Counted from the stretch's first letter, positions 36,322-45,424 are shown. The stretch is 64,000 nucleotides of DNA from Flavobacteriaceae bacterium (GCA_013214065.1 JABSPK010000002.1:372001-436000), one strand, 5' to 3'. Program-made: numbers and translations. The notes: generated by a model from the sequence alone, not told the origin.

Positions 36322-36642
36322 ATGAAATCAGCAAAGAAGTATGGACTCGTCTTACAGCACGACACCTTGTTTCAAGACGAGGCCTATGGCAAACCGATCA
36401 GCGAACGGCTTTCGAACCTGTTGCGACGCAATACCAGTAAAAACGATTTCGCCAATGTCGCCCTACGAAGCAATGTGAGTTTCTCGACCATTCGCGATGT
36501 CGTCTACCGCACCAACAGCTTGACCAAGGGTAATGCCAAGGCCATCGCCCTTTTGTTGCATGCCGCTTTCGAAAACTCGATCGCCGCACGCCTTCAGGCC
36601 GAGGCCGATGCGCTTTTTCTCGAAGATATGATGGGCCTGTAA
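36322..36642 (+). CDS. Small HTH-like protein divergent from the XRE repressor
   Basis: 106 residues, no signal peptide. The middle (NDFANVALRSNVSFSTIRDVVYRT, cited as residues about 40-63, then LTKGNAKAIALLLHAAF) has the spacing of a Cro/CI-type helix-turn-helix, so it may be a second DNA-binding protein facing the repressor. I do not recognise the family. It ends 5 bases before the convergent serine hydrolase pseudogene. Confidence 0.7.
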   Translation: MKSAKKYGLVLQHDTLFQDEAYGKPISERLSNLLRRNTSKNDFANVALRSNVSFSTIRDVVYRTNSLTKGNAKAIALLLHAAFENSIAARLQAEADALFLEDMMGL

Positions 36643-36647
36643 GCGGG

Positions 36648-37796
36648 TTAACGCAAGGCCTGGGTCACCAGCCCCATGAATTCGCCGATCTTATTGGGTT
36701 CTAACCAACGGGTCACCACTACCAACCCATTGTTGGGGTCGACCACGATGAAATTGCCCCCGAAACCGGCGGCGTAGAACAGGTTCTCGGCAAGGCCGTC
36801 CCAATGGCGGGATCCCTTTTGGTTCAACCACCACATATAGCCGTAGTTGGCGTTGGGGGTCGATGGCGTCAAAGCCTTTTCGATCCAGGCTTCGCTGAGC
36901 AGGCGTTCGCCCTTCCACACGCCTTTGTTCAAAAAAAGCAGTCCAAATCGGGCCATGTCTTCAGCGCTGATAAAGATCCCCGCTCCTGAATGGCCGCCGC
37001 CGGTCACCGATTTCATTTGAAGGCCGTCGATCTCGGTCCAGGCGTGGTCGTATCCGAACCAACGCCAGGTCGTCGAAGCGCCTATGGGATCCATGAGGTG
37101 TTCTTTCAAGACTTGGGGCAAAGGCTGACGCCAAAGATGTGTCAATGAATAGGCCAATACATTGACGCGTACGTCATTGTACTCCATCACCGTACCTGGT
37201 TCTTTGAGCTCACGAAACTTCCAATCGTCGAGGCTGCCCTCTCGCGGTGGCCGGTCGGCCCAGTCTTTGATACCCCACAACGACCCCGACCAATCGGAAT
37301 TCTGTTGGAGCAAATGCGCCCAGCTGATCTTTTCATTATGTGGCCCGCGAAAGGTGCCGTCCCAAATCGTTTCGGCGACCTTGGCCTACGGGTCGGGTAA
37401 CAATTGGCGGTCGAAGGCCAATCCGGCCACGGTCGATAAAAAGCTCTTGGTCACACTAAAGGTCATGTCGACCCGTTTGGTATCGCCCCAGCTTGCGACC
37501 ACATAGCCGTTCTTCAAGATCATGCCCGCAGGGCCACCCCGCTTTTTGGTGGGGCCCAATAGTTCATGAAAGGGTTCGCGTTCGAACCCCTTGATGATGG
37601 CAAGCCGAAGATTGCGACTGCCGGAGTATTCATTGTCTTTGGCAAATTGTACGGCTTTCTGCAACCGATCGGCATTAAAGGCCGCTTCTTGTCCGTTCGG
37701 CCAATCGGCTACACGTTCAGGAAAGTGCATGTCTTGGGCTTGGAGTCCGCTAGCCATTAGCAAGAGTATCCAAATGGAGGCAAGTATTCTTTTCAT
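36648..37796 (-). pseudogene. Serine hydrolase (beta-lactamase family) interrupted by an in-frame amber codon
   Basis: A single reading frame of 383 codons is broken only by TAG at codon 137 (37386-37388); both halves stay in frame and read as one family member. The first half has a signal peptide (LLLMASGLQAQ) and the SxxK nucleophile in FSVTKSFLS; the second half has the YxN motif in VMEYNDVR and a C-terminal YAAGFGGN. The family covers class C beta-lactamase-like esterases and carboxypeptidases. One base change explains the stop, so recent inactivation, an assembly error or readthrough are all possible. It starts one base after the GNAT stop, so the two form one unit. Confidence 0.85.
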
Positions 37797-37797
37797 C

Positions 37798-38313
37798 TTA
37801 TAATGTTTTGCGCATGAGCCAATCGGTCTGTTCGTCAGTGCCGATCAGGTAAGGGTGGGTGCCGAATTTCTCAAAGCCATGGCGCTCATAAAAACGGATC
37901 GCTTTAAAATTGCGTTCCCACACCCCTAACCAAAGATATCGCTTTGATCGGGCTTTGGCAATGTCCAACGCCTGTTGCAACAGGTACTGACCGATCTTTC
38001 GGTTTTGGAATTCGGGCAAGACGTAAATCCGTTCGAGTTCCATCCCCTCAGGTTCCCGCAGTTCCGACTGCGCATCGAAAGCGTTCAACTTCATATACCC
38101 TACCAAGCCATCGGCCCCATGGCAGAAATAAAAATCGGTATGGGTTTGGGCGAGTTCGTCGGCCAGGGTTTCTTTTGAAAAGGCCGAGGTCAAATAGGCA
38201 GCAAAGTCATCTGCGTCATTTTGCGCTTCAAATGCCGCCTTGAAGGTGGCACGCGATACCTTGACCAAGAGGTCAACATCATTGAGGGTGCAGGCTTCGA
38301 GTCTTAAGGACAT
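37798..38313 (-). CDS. GNAT-family N-acetyltransferase
   Basis: 171 residues with the GNAT acetyl-CoA block LERIYVLPEFQNRKIGQYLLQQAL (cited in parts, about 93-116), then YLWLGVWERNFKAIRFYERHGF near residue 130-150. Substrate unknown; members acetylate small amines, amino acids or peptides. First gene of a two-gene unit with the broken serine hydrolase. Confidence 0.92.
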   Translation of the reverse strand: MSLRLEACTLNDVDLLVKVSRATFKAAFEAQNDADDFAAYLTSAFSKETLADELAQTHTDFYFCHGADGLVGYMKLNAFDAQSELREPEGMELERIYVLPEFQNRKIGQYLLQQALDIAKARSKRYLWLGVWERNFKAIRFYERHGFEKFGTHPYLIGTDEQTDWLMRKTL

Positions 38314-38327
38314 GCCTAAAAATAGCG

Positions 38328-38362
38328 CAAAAAAAAACGGGACCGCATTGGCAATCCCGTTT
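38328..38362 (-). terminator. Intrinsic terminator of the 35-codon unit
   Basis: Minus-strand AAACGGGA (38355-38362) pairs with TCCCGTTT (38335-38342); an inner GG/CC pairing shortens the loop. A run of about nine Ts follows. It lies 28 bases past the small ORF stop. Confidence 0.8.
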
Positions 38363-38390
38363 AATCTTGTTGAGTAGTTGTTGGTCTGTC

Positions 38391-38498
38391 TTATAACATA
38401 AAGAGCTTTTTGACCAATCTGGTGAAACCGCTAAAAAAATCAGAGCGGTAGACCTGTATTTCTTCTTCTACAGGTGCTTGGTTAAATTCGGTGACCAT
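38391..38498 (-). CDS. 35-residue peptide gene, unknown
   Basis: An ATG frame encoding a 35-residue peptide: an acidic, polar N-terminus (MVTEFNQAPVEEEIQVY) and a basic, hydrophobic C-terminal end (SGFTRLVKKLFML) that could form an amphipathic helix on a membrane. Support comes from context: a strong promoter 46 bases upstream and an intrinsic terminator 28 bases downstream enclose this frame and nothing else, so it is a free-standing transcription unit. I know no family. It could instead be a small RNA in which the frame is incidental. Confidence 0.6.
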   Translation of the reverse strand: MVTEFNQAPVEEEIQVYRSDFFSGFTRLVKKLFML

Positions 38499-38543
38499 GG
38501 TACAAAAATTAGTAGGTTAATTTCACGAAAAATTTACACTTAT

Positions 38544-38573
38544 CAAAACTATCAAACGATAATCTTACCGCAA
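38544..38573 (-). promoter_or_regulatory. Promoter of the 35-codon unit
   Basis: Minus-strand TTG (38571-38573, within TTTTTG), 19 bases, TAGTTTTG (38544-38551): full consensus match. Confidence 0.75.
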
Positions 38574-38646
38574 AAATTGTGTTGTCAAACCCACTGATGT
38601 TGTGGCAAGTAGAACACTTGGTCTATTTTTTAGCAAAATCGGGGCC

Positions 38647-39300
38647 CTATATCACCATTTCAGGCGTGTTCGCGCCCACTACCAAATCGCCTTCGGTGGC
38701 CGCTTCGATTTCAGCAACGGTGATCCCAGGAGCACGTTCCAAGAGGTGGAATTTTCCATCTTTGACCTCAAGAACGGCCATATTGGTCACGATCTTTTTT
38801 ACACAACCGACCCCGGTCAGCGGCAAACTACACTGCTTCAATAACTTCGACTGCCCGGCCTTGTTGGTGTGCATCATAGCCACGATGATGTTTTCGGCAG
38901 AGGCGACGAGGTCCATGGCCCCGCCCATGCCCTTGACCATTTTACCGGGTATTTTCCAATTGGCGATATCGCCGTTCTCGGCGACTTCCATCGCCCCCAA
39001 TATGGTCAGGTCGACATGTCGCCCCCTAATCATGGAAAAGCTTAGTGCCGAGTCGAAAAATGAGGCCCCGGGCAAGGTAGTGATGGTCTGCTTACCGGCA
39101 TTGATGATGTCGGCATCTTCTTCACCATCAAATGGAAATGGCCCCATACCGAGCACCCCGTTCTCACTTTGAAATTCGACACTGATATCATCACGGACGA
39201 AATTGGCCACCAAAGTGGGAATCCCGATTCCGAGGTTGACATAATACCCGTCTTGTACTTCTTGGGCGATGCGCTTCGCGATTCCGTTTTTATCAAGCAT
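38647..39300 (-). CDS. scoB: 3-oxoacid CoA-transferase subunit B
   Basis: 217 residues. The CoA-transferase catalytic glutamate lies in [13 protein letters not shown] (Glu about residue 47), with [12 protein letters not shown] upstream and [19 protein letters not shown] in the middle, the standard subunit B pattern. With subunit A it transfers CoA between succinate and acetoacetate (or a related ketoacid). It overlaps the subunit A gene by 8 bases. Confidence 0.95.
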   Translation of the reverse strand: MLDKNGIAKRIAQEVQDGYYVNLGIGIPTLVANFVRDDISVEFQSENGVLGMGPFPFDGEEDADIINAGKQTITTLPGASFFDSALSFSMIRGRHVDLTILGAMEVAENGDIANWKIPGKMVKGMGGAMDLVASAENIIVAMMHTNKAGQSKLLKQCSLPLTGVGCVKKIVTNMAVLEVKDGKFHLLERAPGITVAEIEAATEGDLVVGANTPEMVI

Positions 39301-40000
39301 CTTCTCTCGTTCTTACGGTTCGTTGTTCAATACGTTTTTCATAGGCCGATCCCTGGAAAATACGTTGCACGAAGATTCCGGGAATATGGATTTCATTGGG
39401 GTCCAAACTACCGGCTGGCAACAACTCCTCGACCTCAGCGACCGTGATAGTGGCCGCACCGCACATACAGGGGTTGAAATTACGGGCCGTGCCCTTAAAG
39501 ACCAGGTTGCCCGCCTCATCGCCCTTCCAGGCTTTTACAAAGGCGAAATCGGCCTTGAACGCGGGTTCCAAAACATGCATTTTGCCATCGAATTCACGGG
39601 TCTCCTTGCCTTCGGCGACTTCGGTACCATAACCCGCCGGGGTATAAAATGCAGGGAAACCGGCTTGGGCGGCCCGGCACTTTTCAGCCAAGGTGCCTTG
39701 AGGGGTCAATTCGACCTCCAATTCACCGCTGAGCATCTGACGTTCGAACTCATCGTTCTCGCCCACATAAGACGATATCATTTTTTTGATTTGACGTTGT
39801 TGCAACAACAGTCCCAAGCCGAAATCGTCGACCCCCGCATTGTTCGAGATACAGGTCAGGTTGGAGACGCCCAAACGCACCAGTTCGGCAATGGCATTTT
39901 CAGGGATACCGCAGAGACCGAAGCCCCCGAGCATGAGCGTCATGTTGTCTTTGACCCCATGGACGGCCGCACCGACATCGGCTACTTTTTTATTGATCAT
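39293..40000 (-). CDS. scoA: 3-oxoacid CoA-transferase subunit A
   Basis: 235 residues. Typical blocks: [20 protein letters not shown] (about 22-41), [15 protein letters not shown] (about 54-68), [30 protein letters not shown] (in parts, about 77-106) and [22 protein letters not shown]. Coupled to scoB by overlap. Used in ketone-body or branched-chain acid breakdown. Confidence 0.95.
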   Translation of the reverse strand: MINKKVADVGAAVHGVKDNMTLMLGGFGLCGIPENAIAELVRLGVSNLTCISNNAGVDDFGLGLLLQQRQIKKMISSYVGENDEFERQMLSGELEVELTPQGTLAEKCRAAQAGFPAFYTPAGYGTEVAEGKETREFDGKMHVLEPAFKADFAFVKAWKGDEAGNLVFKGTARNFNPCMCGAATITVAEVEELLPAGSLDPNEIHIPGIFVQRIFQGSAYEKRIEQRTVRTREDA

Positions 40001-40064
40001 AGGTTTCTTGTGATGATGACAATCCCACTAAAGATATAACAATTCGAAAGGGCGGACAACCGCT

Positions 40065-42395
40065 TTAGAAGTCGAGATCATCGAGGTCGTCCTCGGTGTC
40101 GACTTCCTCTTTCTTTTCTTCCAAGATCTTGGTACAATCGACATTGATGGAAAGTTCTTCCGGTTCTTCAAAGGCTTCTTTGGAAACCCCCAGTTCGTCG
40201 TTCGCATAATTGGCCTTCATGTACAAGGCCCAAATCGGCAGGGCCATTGAAGCCCCTTGTCCGTATTTCAACGATTTGAAATGCGTCGATCGTTCTTCAC
40301 CACCGACCCAAACACCGGTCACCAAATTGGGTACCATGCCCATGAACCATCCGTCACTTTGGTTTTGTGTGGTACCGGTCTTACCGGCGATGGGGTTGGT
40401 CAACTCATACGGATAGCCCGTGATGATTTCTTTATAGACGGTTTGGTCTTTGGCGAAGCTGTGCCGCAAACGCCCACCCGAACCGAATTGGGTCACCCCT
40501 TCCATAAGGTTGACCATGGTATAGGCCACATCTTTACTCAAGACATCTTTGGTCTCCGGTACGTATTCGTACAGGACAGTCCCGTTCTTGTCTTCGATAC
40601 GGGTGACCATGACCGGTTTGACATACACCCCTTGATTCGCGAAAGTCCCGAAAGCTCCGACCATTTCATAGACATTAAAGTCATAAGTCCCCAAGGCGAT
40701 TGAAGGTACCGGTAGCATTTCACGGTTCAAACCCATTCCATTGGCGATATTGACTACCGCCCCTGGGCCTACTTGATCGATCAATCGTGCAGTGACCGAA
40801 TTCACTGAATTCGCCAAGGCTTGCTTTAAGGTCAAAAGGTCGCCCGAATATTTGCCGTCGGAGTTCTTTGGGCACCAGGCTTCCATGTTGCCGTGCTTCA
40901 GGGGTTCGATACAATATTGGGTGTCGGGGAGCGAATCGCAAGGCGAATAACGCAATTGATCGATCGCCGCGGCATAGACCAACGGCTTGAACGTCGACCC
41001 GGCCTGCCGAGCCCCTTGTTTGACATTGTCGTATTGAAAGTGCTTGTAATCGACACCACCGACCCAAGCCTTGACGTGACCTGTTTGGGGTTCCATCGAC
41101 ATCATGGCGGCCCTTAGAAAGGTCTTATAATAACGGATTGAATCCAACGGGGTGAAAATGGTATCCTTTTCATACGAATCGCTCTTCCAATCAAATACCG
41201 TCATTTCGGTGGGTTCATTGAAGGAAGCCCGAATCTCTTTTTCCGATTTCCCTTGACGGCTCATGGCACGCCAACGTGCTGAACTTTTCATGGCACGCTC
41301 CATAATGCTATTGATCTGCTCGCGTTCCAAATCCAAAAAAGGTGCGGTCGGGTTCCGCTCCGGCGTGTTTTGAACGAAAAACTCGGCCTGCAATCGTTGC
41401 ATATGGGCTTCGACCGCATCTTCGGCATTCTTTTGCATGCGCGAGTCGATGGTGGTATAGATCTTCAATCCATCCAAATAGATATTATACGTATCCCCAT
41501 CGGGTTTGGGGTTCGCTTTTACCCATTGGTTCATCCAACGCTGCATGTACATCCGAAAATAAGTCGCCAGACCCTCGCGATGGGATTCCGGACTAAAATT
41601 AATGTCCATTTCCAAGGCCTGAAGGGAGTCTTTTTCGGTTTCGGTCAGGTAGCCATACTTGGCCATTTGTGCCAAGACCGTATTTCTACGATCGAACACC
41701 AAGGCTTCTCGCCGCAACGGATTATAGTAGGAAGAATTCTTCAACATCCCCACCAACATGGCCGATTCTTCGGTGCGCAAATCGATGGGTTCCTTGCCAA
41801 AATAAATACGTGCCGCAGAGCGGATGCCATCGGCCGCATATCCGAAATCGTAGATATTGAGGTACATAGCAATGATCTCTTCTTTGGTGTATTGGCGTTC
41901 CAGTCGGGTGGCCAAAACCCATTCCTTGGCTTTTTGCAATATGGTATTGGCCGTGTTGGACTTGTCCCTTCTTCCGATGAACAATTGGCGGGCCAACTGT
42001 TGCGAAATCGTACTCGCCCCCCCTCGTCTGCCCAAAAAGGCAACGGCACGTAAGGTGCCCCTGGCATCGATCCCTGCATGATCGTAGTAACGGGCATCTT
42101 CGGTCGCGACCAAAGCTTGCACTAAATTGTCAGGAAGTTGGCGAAAGGAAACCGGGGTGCGGTTGTCATCAAGGTACAACTTGCCCAAGGTGACCCCGTC
42201 TGAAGAAATGAACTCGGTGGCCAAGTTCGTTTTCGGATTCTCTAAGTGTTCGTATGGGGGCATTTCACCAAAGGCCCCCCAAGAGGCCAATAAAAACAGC
42301 ATGACGAATGCGATCAATCCGCTGCCGAAAAGGATCCAAAACCATTTGATGAACCCGAAAAAACGGGGTTTCTGTTTTTTCTTTGAAGTAGCCAT
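40065..42395 (-). CDS. Class A penicillin-binding protein 1A
   Basis: 776 residues, bifunctional peptidoglycan synthase. A basic cytoplasmic tail and one transmembrane helix (about 14-38) precede the glycosyltransferase domain, with catalytic Glu99 in VATEDARYYDHAGIDARG and GGASTISQQLARQLF. The transpeptidase domain has SxxK in GSTFKPLVYAA, SxN in ANSVNSV and KTG in GKTGTTQNQSDGWF. A very acidic C-terminal tail (EEKKEEVDTEDDLDDLDF) is seen. It follows gldH by 5 bases. Confidence 0.96.
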   Translation of the reverse strand: MATSKKKQKPRFFGFIKWFWILFGSGLIAFVMLFLLASWGAFGEMPPYEHLENPKTNLATEFISSDGVTLGKLYLDDNRTPVSFRQLPDNLVQALVATEDARYYDHAGIDARGTLRAVAFLGRRGGASTISQQLARQLFIGRRDKSNTANTILQKAKEWVLATRLERQYTKEEIIAMYLNIYDFGYAADGIRSAARIYFGKEPIDLRTEESAMLVGMLKNSSYYNPLRREALVFDRRNTVLAQMAKYGYLTETEKDSLQALEMDINFSPESHREGLATYFRMYMQRWMNQWVKANPKPDGDTYNIYLDGLKIYTTIDSRMQKNAEDAVEAHMQRLQAEFFVQNTPERNPTAPFLDLEREQINSIMERAMKSSARWRAMSRQGKSEKEIRASFNEPTEMTVFDWKSDSYEKDTIFTPLDSIRYYKTFLRAAMMSMEPQTGHVKAWVGGVDYKHFQYDNVKQGARQAGSTFKPLVYAAAIDQLRYSPCDSLPDTQYCIEPLKHGNMEAWCPKNSDGKYSGDLLTLKQALANSVNSVTARLIDQVGPGAVVNIANGMGLNREMLPVPSIALGTYDFNVYEMVGAFGTFANQGVYVKPVMVTRIEDKNGTVLYEYVPETKDVLSKDVAYTMVNLMEGVTQFGSGGRLRHSFAKDQTVYKEIITGYPYELTNPIAGKTGTTQNQSDGWFMGMVPNLVTGVWVGGEERSTHFKSLKYGQGASMALPIWALYMKANYANDELGVSKEAFEEPEELSINVDCTKILEEKKEEVDTEDDLDDLDF

Positions 42396-42400
42396 GGGGG

Positions 42401-42883
42401 TTATTTGCTTTTTTCGATTGCGATTCCAATGTCAGTGATCCCTTCTAGATTTTCAATGCCTTCGACCTCACCGTTCTTCCGCATTGCATGGGATACCTTT
42501 AAGGTATATACGCCCGAATCGGCAAAAACGATCTTTTCTTTCAACCACAATTTGCTTTCTTTCACACTCCCCATGCCTTTACCCAACCAACTGCCATCGG
42601 GTAAGGCCATTTCATATTCGAGGGTATCGATCAAGGTTTCGCCGTTTGGAAAATCGAATTCGGTGATCAAAAACAAATTGCTGAACGCATAGCGATCGTC
42701 ATTTCGAACATTGAGAAAAAGGTCGTGAGTGACCGTGGAATCTAGGCTGGGCAATTCAAACCGAACGGTATCTTTTTCACGCCACATTCCGTTCGATAAG
42801 GCCACGTACTCCGAATGTACCACGTTTTCATTGCAAGAAGCCAAGGCAACAAGCAGCGCGATGACAAGGGTTTTCTTAAGCAT
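42401..42883 (-). CDS. gldH: Gliding motility lipoprotein GldH
   Basis: 160 residues from the ATG at 42883 (an upstream frame to 42961 lies inside the previous gene). Lipobox cysteine at 17 (LLVALASC). The body matches GldH: NGMWREKDTVRFELP, LFLNVRNDDRYAFSNLFLITEF and the C-terminal GVYTLKVSHAMRKN and GITDIGIAIEK. GldH is an envelope lipoprotein required for gliding and chitin use in Flavobacterium johnsoniae. Gene order ricT-gldH-pbp1A is familiar from Flavobacteriia. The start overlaps the upstream gene by 8 bases. Confidence 0.93.
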   Translation of the reverse strand: MLKKTLVIALLVALASCNENVVHSEYVALSNGMWREKDTVRFELPSLDSTVTHDLFLNVRNDDRYAFSNLFLITEFDFPNGETLIDTLEYEMALPDGSWLGKGMGSVKESKLWLKEKIVFADSGVYTLKVSHAMRKNGEVEGIENLEGITDIGIAIEKSK

Positions 42884-44042
42884 TCTTCGAAGTCTGTTTG
42901 TTTCGGTTCGGGCGTCTTTTTTTCTTCTTTCGCCGGTTGTTTCGTTTCTTGGGTTTATCAAAACGGGTCAAACTATCTTGCCCGACCACATTTTCGAAGA
43001 CCAGTTCGTCTCGAGGTTCGACATCCAATACGAAGGCTTCAAGGCTGGCGATCTTTTTGCCTTTTTTGTTGCTTTCAATAATCTCTTGAACTTGCTCTTT
43101 ACCCAAGGCATGCCAACTCGCCAGGTCGTTTTTGTATGAAAACCAGAGGGTCTCTTTGAAAATATCGGCCTTCTGGCAAAAGGCTACCCCCTTTTCGGTC
43201 TGTAATTTGGTGTCTGGGGATGGAAAGTCCTTCAAGGCCTCCAAGTACATATCGAGCTCATAGTTGAGACAGCATTTCAATTTTCCGCATTGCCCCGCCA
43301 ATTTCTGTGGGTTCAATGCCAGCTGTTGGTACCGGGCGGATGCGGTACTCACCGACCTAAAATCGGTCAGCCAGGTCGAACAGCAAAGTTCACGGCCACA
43401 AGAACCGATGCCACCTAGGCGTTGGGCTTCTTGACGGTATCCGATCTGCCGCATCTCGATCCGGATGCCGAACGCCTTGGCCATGTCTTTGATCAATTGT
43501 CTAAAATCGACGCGTTCTTCGGCAGTGTAATAAAACGTGGCCTTGGACCCATCGCCTTGAAACTCAACATCGCTCAATTTCATTTCGAGACGGAGTGAAA
43601 TCGCGATCTCTCGGGAGCGTTTTTTGATTTCTTCTTCCTTATCTCGGCATTTTTGCCAAATATCGATATCGCGTTGGGAAGCTTTTCGGTACACCTTGGG
43701 CAAGGCCGGGTCATCACTGGCGACCTTTTTGCGTTTCATTTGCACCTTGACCAGTTCGCCCGTCAGGGTTACAATACCCACATCATGGCCTGATTTGGCC
43801 TGGGTAGCTACCACATCACCGATCGATAAGGGGAGTTTTTCGGTATTCCTGAAGAATTCTTTTCGACTGTTCTTGAAGCGGACCTCGACACAGTCGAAGG
43901 CGTGTTGGCCGTTGGGGAGCGCCATATTGGAAAGCCAATCGAAAACAGTAAGTTTATTACAACCATCGGTGCCGCAAGTCCCATTGTTCTTGCACCCACG
44001 CGGTTGTCCACCAGAGCTGGTCGAACAACTGCTACATCCCAT
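42876..44042 (-). CDS. ricT: PSP1-domain protein (RicT/YaaT-like)
   Basis: 388 residues. Cys-rich N-terminus (MGCSSCSTSS, then CKNNGTCGTDGC), the PSP1 core with VATQAKSGHDVGIVTLTGEL, KATFYYTAEERVDFRQLIKDMA and the cysteine cluster GGIGSCGRELCCSTWL ... QCGKLKCCLNYELD. In Bacillus RicT works with RicA/RicF in an iron-sulfur complex that affects RNase Y; the role in Bacteroidota is less clear. A strongly basic C-terminal tail (RNNRRKKKKRRPNRNK) suggests nucleic-acid contact. Overlaps gldH. Confidence 0.9.
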   Translation of the reverse strand: MGCSSCSTSSGGQPRGCKNNGTCGTDGCNKLTVFDWLSNMALPNGQHAFDCVEVRFKNSRKEFFRNTEKLPLSIGDVVATQAKSGHDVGIVTLTGELVKVQMKRKKVASDDPALPKVYRKASQRDIDIWQKCRDKEEEIKKRSREIAISLRLEMKLSDVEFQGDGSKATFYYTAEERVDFRQLIKDMAKAFGIRIEMRQIGYRQEAQRLGGIGSCGRELCCSTWLTDFRSVSTASARYQQLALNPQKLAGQCGKLKCCLNYELDMYLEALKDFPSPDTKLQTEKGVAFCQKADIFKETLWFSYKNDLASWHALGKEQVQEIIESNKKGKKIASLEAFVLDVEPRDELVFENVVGQDSLTRFDKPKKRNNRRKKKKRRPNRNKQTSKNA

Positions 44043-44121
44043 ATCGTATATCTTGAATCAAGAAAAGGTCGCTTTTCTCGATAGGGGTTCATATCTTAAC
44101 TTCAAGTAAAGATAGCACAAT

Positions 44122-45171
44122 TTACCCAGTGGGCGTCGTTCCCTTTTTAAACTTTAGGACTTCGGATCGGCCTTTCTTGAATATTTTATTGCTGACCGTT
44201 TTCCCCTTGCGCAGGCGTTTTTGTTCTTCATAAGGCAGGGCCACGACCTCCTTGCATTCGTTCGAACAACAGTGGTTCATTTTCGCCGCGCATTCCTCAC
44301 ATTGGATGAACAACAAATGGCAAGCCTCATTGGCACAATTGACATGGGTGTCACAGGGTTTGCCACATTGGTGGCAATTCGCGATCACGTCGTCCGATAT
44401 GCGTTCGCCCCTTCGATGGTCGAAGACGAAGTTCTTGCCCAAGAACTTGTTCTCGAGTTGGTTCGCCTTTACTTGCCGGGTGTATTCGATGATCCCCCCT
44501 TCCAATTGATACACGTTCTTGAACCCTTTGTGCTTGTAATAGGCGCTGGCTTTTTCACATCGGATCCCCCCGGTACAGTACATGACCAGTTTCTTGTCTT
44601 CCTTGTGGTCGGCCAATTGTTCTTCGATCAGGTCCAACGAATCGCGAAAGGTATCGACATCGGGGGTGATCGCGTTTTTGAAATGTCCGATCTCACTCTC
44701 GTAATGGTTGCGCATGTCGACCAAAACGGTATCAGGATCTTCAATGAGATCGTTGAAGGTTTCGGCCCCGACATGAATGCCCTTGTTCGTGACATCGAAG
44801 GTGTCGTCATCCAAACCGTCGGCCACGATTTTCTTACGCACCTTGACCTTGAGTTTCAGAAAGGACTTGTTGTCTTGTTCAATGGCGATGTTCAGGCGTA
44901 CCCCTTCAAGAAATACAATGCTATCGAGATGGTCCTTGAACGCTTCGAAATTCTCTGCGGGTACCGAAAGCTGGGCGTTGATCCCCTCATGGGCCACATA
45001 AATCCGGCCCAAGACATCGAGCTCGTTCCAAGCAATGAATAAATGGTTCCTGAATATTTTCGGGTTTCCGATACGTGCGTATTGATAGAAAGAGATGGTC
45101 AGCCGGTCTTTACCGGCCTCCTCGATCAGTTTTTCCCTTTCTTTCGCACTTAGTGTATTGTACAGTTGCAT
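44122..45171 (-). CDS. trhO: tRNA uridine(34) hydroxylase, rhodanese family
   Basis: 349 residues, the YceA/TrhO layout: an N-terminal acylphosphatase-like domain (about 1-105), a rhodanese domain with the active cysteine in VMYCTGGIRCEKASAYY (Cys199) and a C-terminal cysteine-rich zinc-binding region (CHQCGKPCDTHVNC, CEECAAKM, CCSNEC). TrhO hydroxylates U34 of certain tRNAs. It may lead the trhO-ricT-gldH-pbp1A series (79 bases to ricT). A TATTTTTG -7 element lies 42 bases upstream of its ATG. Confidence 0.94.
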   Translation of the reverse strand: MQLYNTLSAKEREKLIEEAGKDRLTISFYQYARIGNPKIFRNHLFIAWNELDVLGRIYVAHEGINAQLSVPAENFEAFKDHLDSIVFLEGVRLNIAIEQDNKSFLKLKVKVRKKIVADGLDDDTFDVTNKGIHVGAETFNDLIEDPDTVLVDMRNHYESEIGHFKNAITPDVDTFRDSLDLIEEQLADHKEDKKLVMYCTGGIRCEKASAYYKHKGFKNVYQLEGGIIEYTRQVKANQLENKFLGKNFVFDHRRGERISDDVIANCHQCGKPCDTHVNCANEACHLLFIQCEECAAKMNHCCSNECKEVVALPYEEQKRLRKGKTVSNKIFKKGRSEVLKFKKGTTPTG

Positions 45172-45213
45172 GCTATACCGCTACTTAAGTTAGAAGAAAA
45201 TTGTCGTAAGCCG

Positions 45214-45221
45214 CAAAAATA
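45214..45221 (-). promoter_or_regulatory. Candidate -7 element of trhO
   Basis: Minus-strand TATTTTTG, 42 bases before the ATG; no TTG at the usual spacing. It lies downstream of the hairpin at 45231-45257. Confidence 0.4.
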
Positions 45222-45230
45222 GGGAAAGAA

Positions 45231-45257
45231 AAGAAAAGGCACCCTTTCGGATGCCTT
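45231..45257 (-). terminator. Terminator-like hairpin upstream of trhO
   Basis: On the minus strand AAGGCATCC, loop GAAA, GGGTGCCTT (nine pairs with one G-U) followed by TTCTTTTCTTT. No recognised minus-strand gene ends here, since recA diverges to the right. It may end a short leader or RNA. Confidence 0.55.
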
Positions 45258-45424
45258 CAGACCACGTTTTTCTTTTTCATAGATAAAAATCGTCGGTGGT
45301 CACAACTTGACTAAACTTATAATTATTTGAATTAGCTGTCTTTGAGATGGCAGTTGATTAAAAAGGTTGCGTACTCCTTTTTTTGTGGATAAGAAGTGGT
45401 ATTTTAGTTGCCTAATTTTTGATT

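Noticed and set aside
36322-38313. Possible prophage or genomic island around the XRE repressor
   Set aside because: No integrase, structural phage gene, tRNA or attachment repeat is visible, so an island claim is not supported.
39269-40039. 256-codon plus-strand frame opposite scoA
   Set aside because: Antisense shadow; no homology recognisable.
44060-44077. Short hairpin (AGAAAAG/CTTTTCT) in the ricT upstream region
   Set aside because: Seven AT-rich pairs are weak and expected by chance; no other evidence of a riboswitch or thermometer.
44221-45042. 273-codon plus-strand frame opposite trhO
   Set aside because: Antisense shadow of a strongly conserved gene.
45257-45280. Seven-codon ATG frame beside the hairpin upstream of trhO as a leader peptide
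   Set aside because: Too short to judge, no run of regulatory codons, and no clear promoter; kept only as a note within the hairpin finding.
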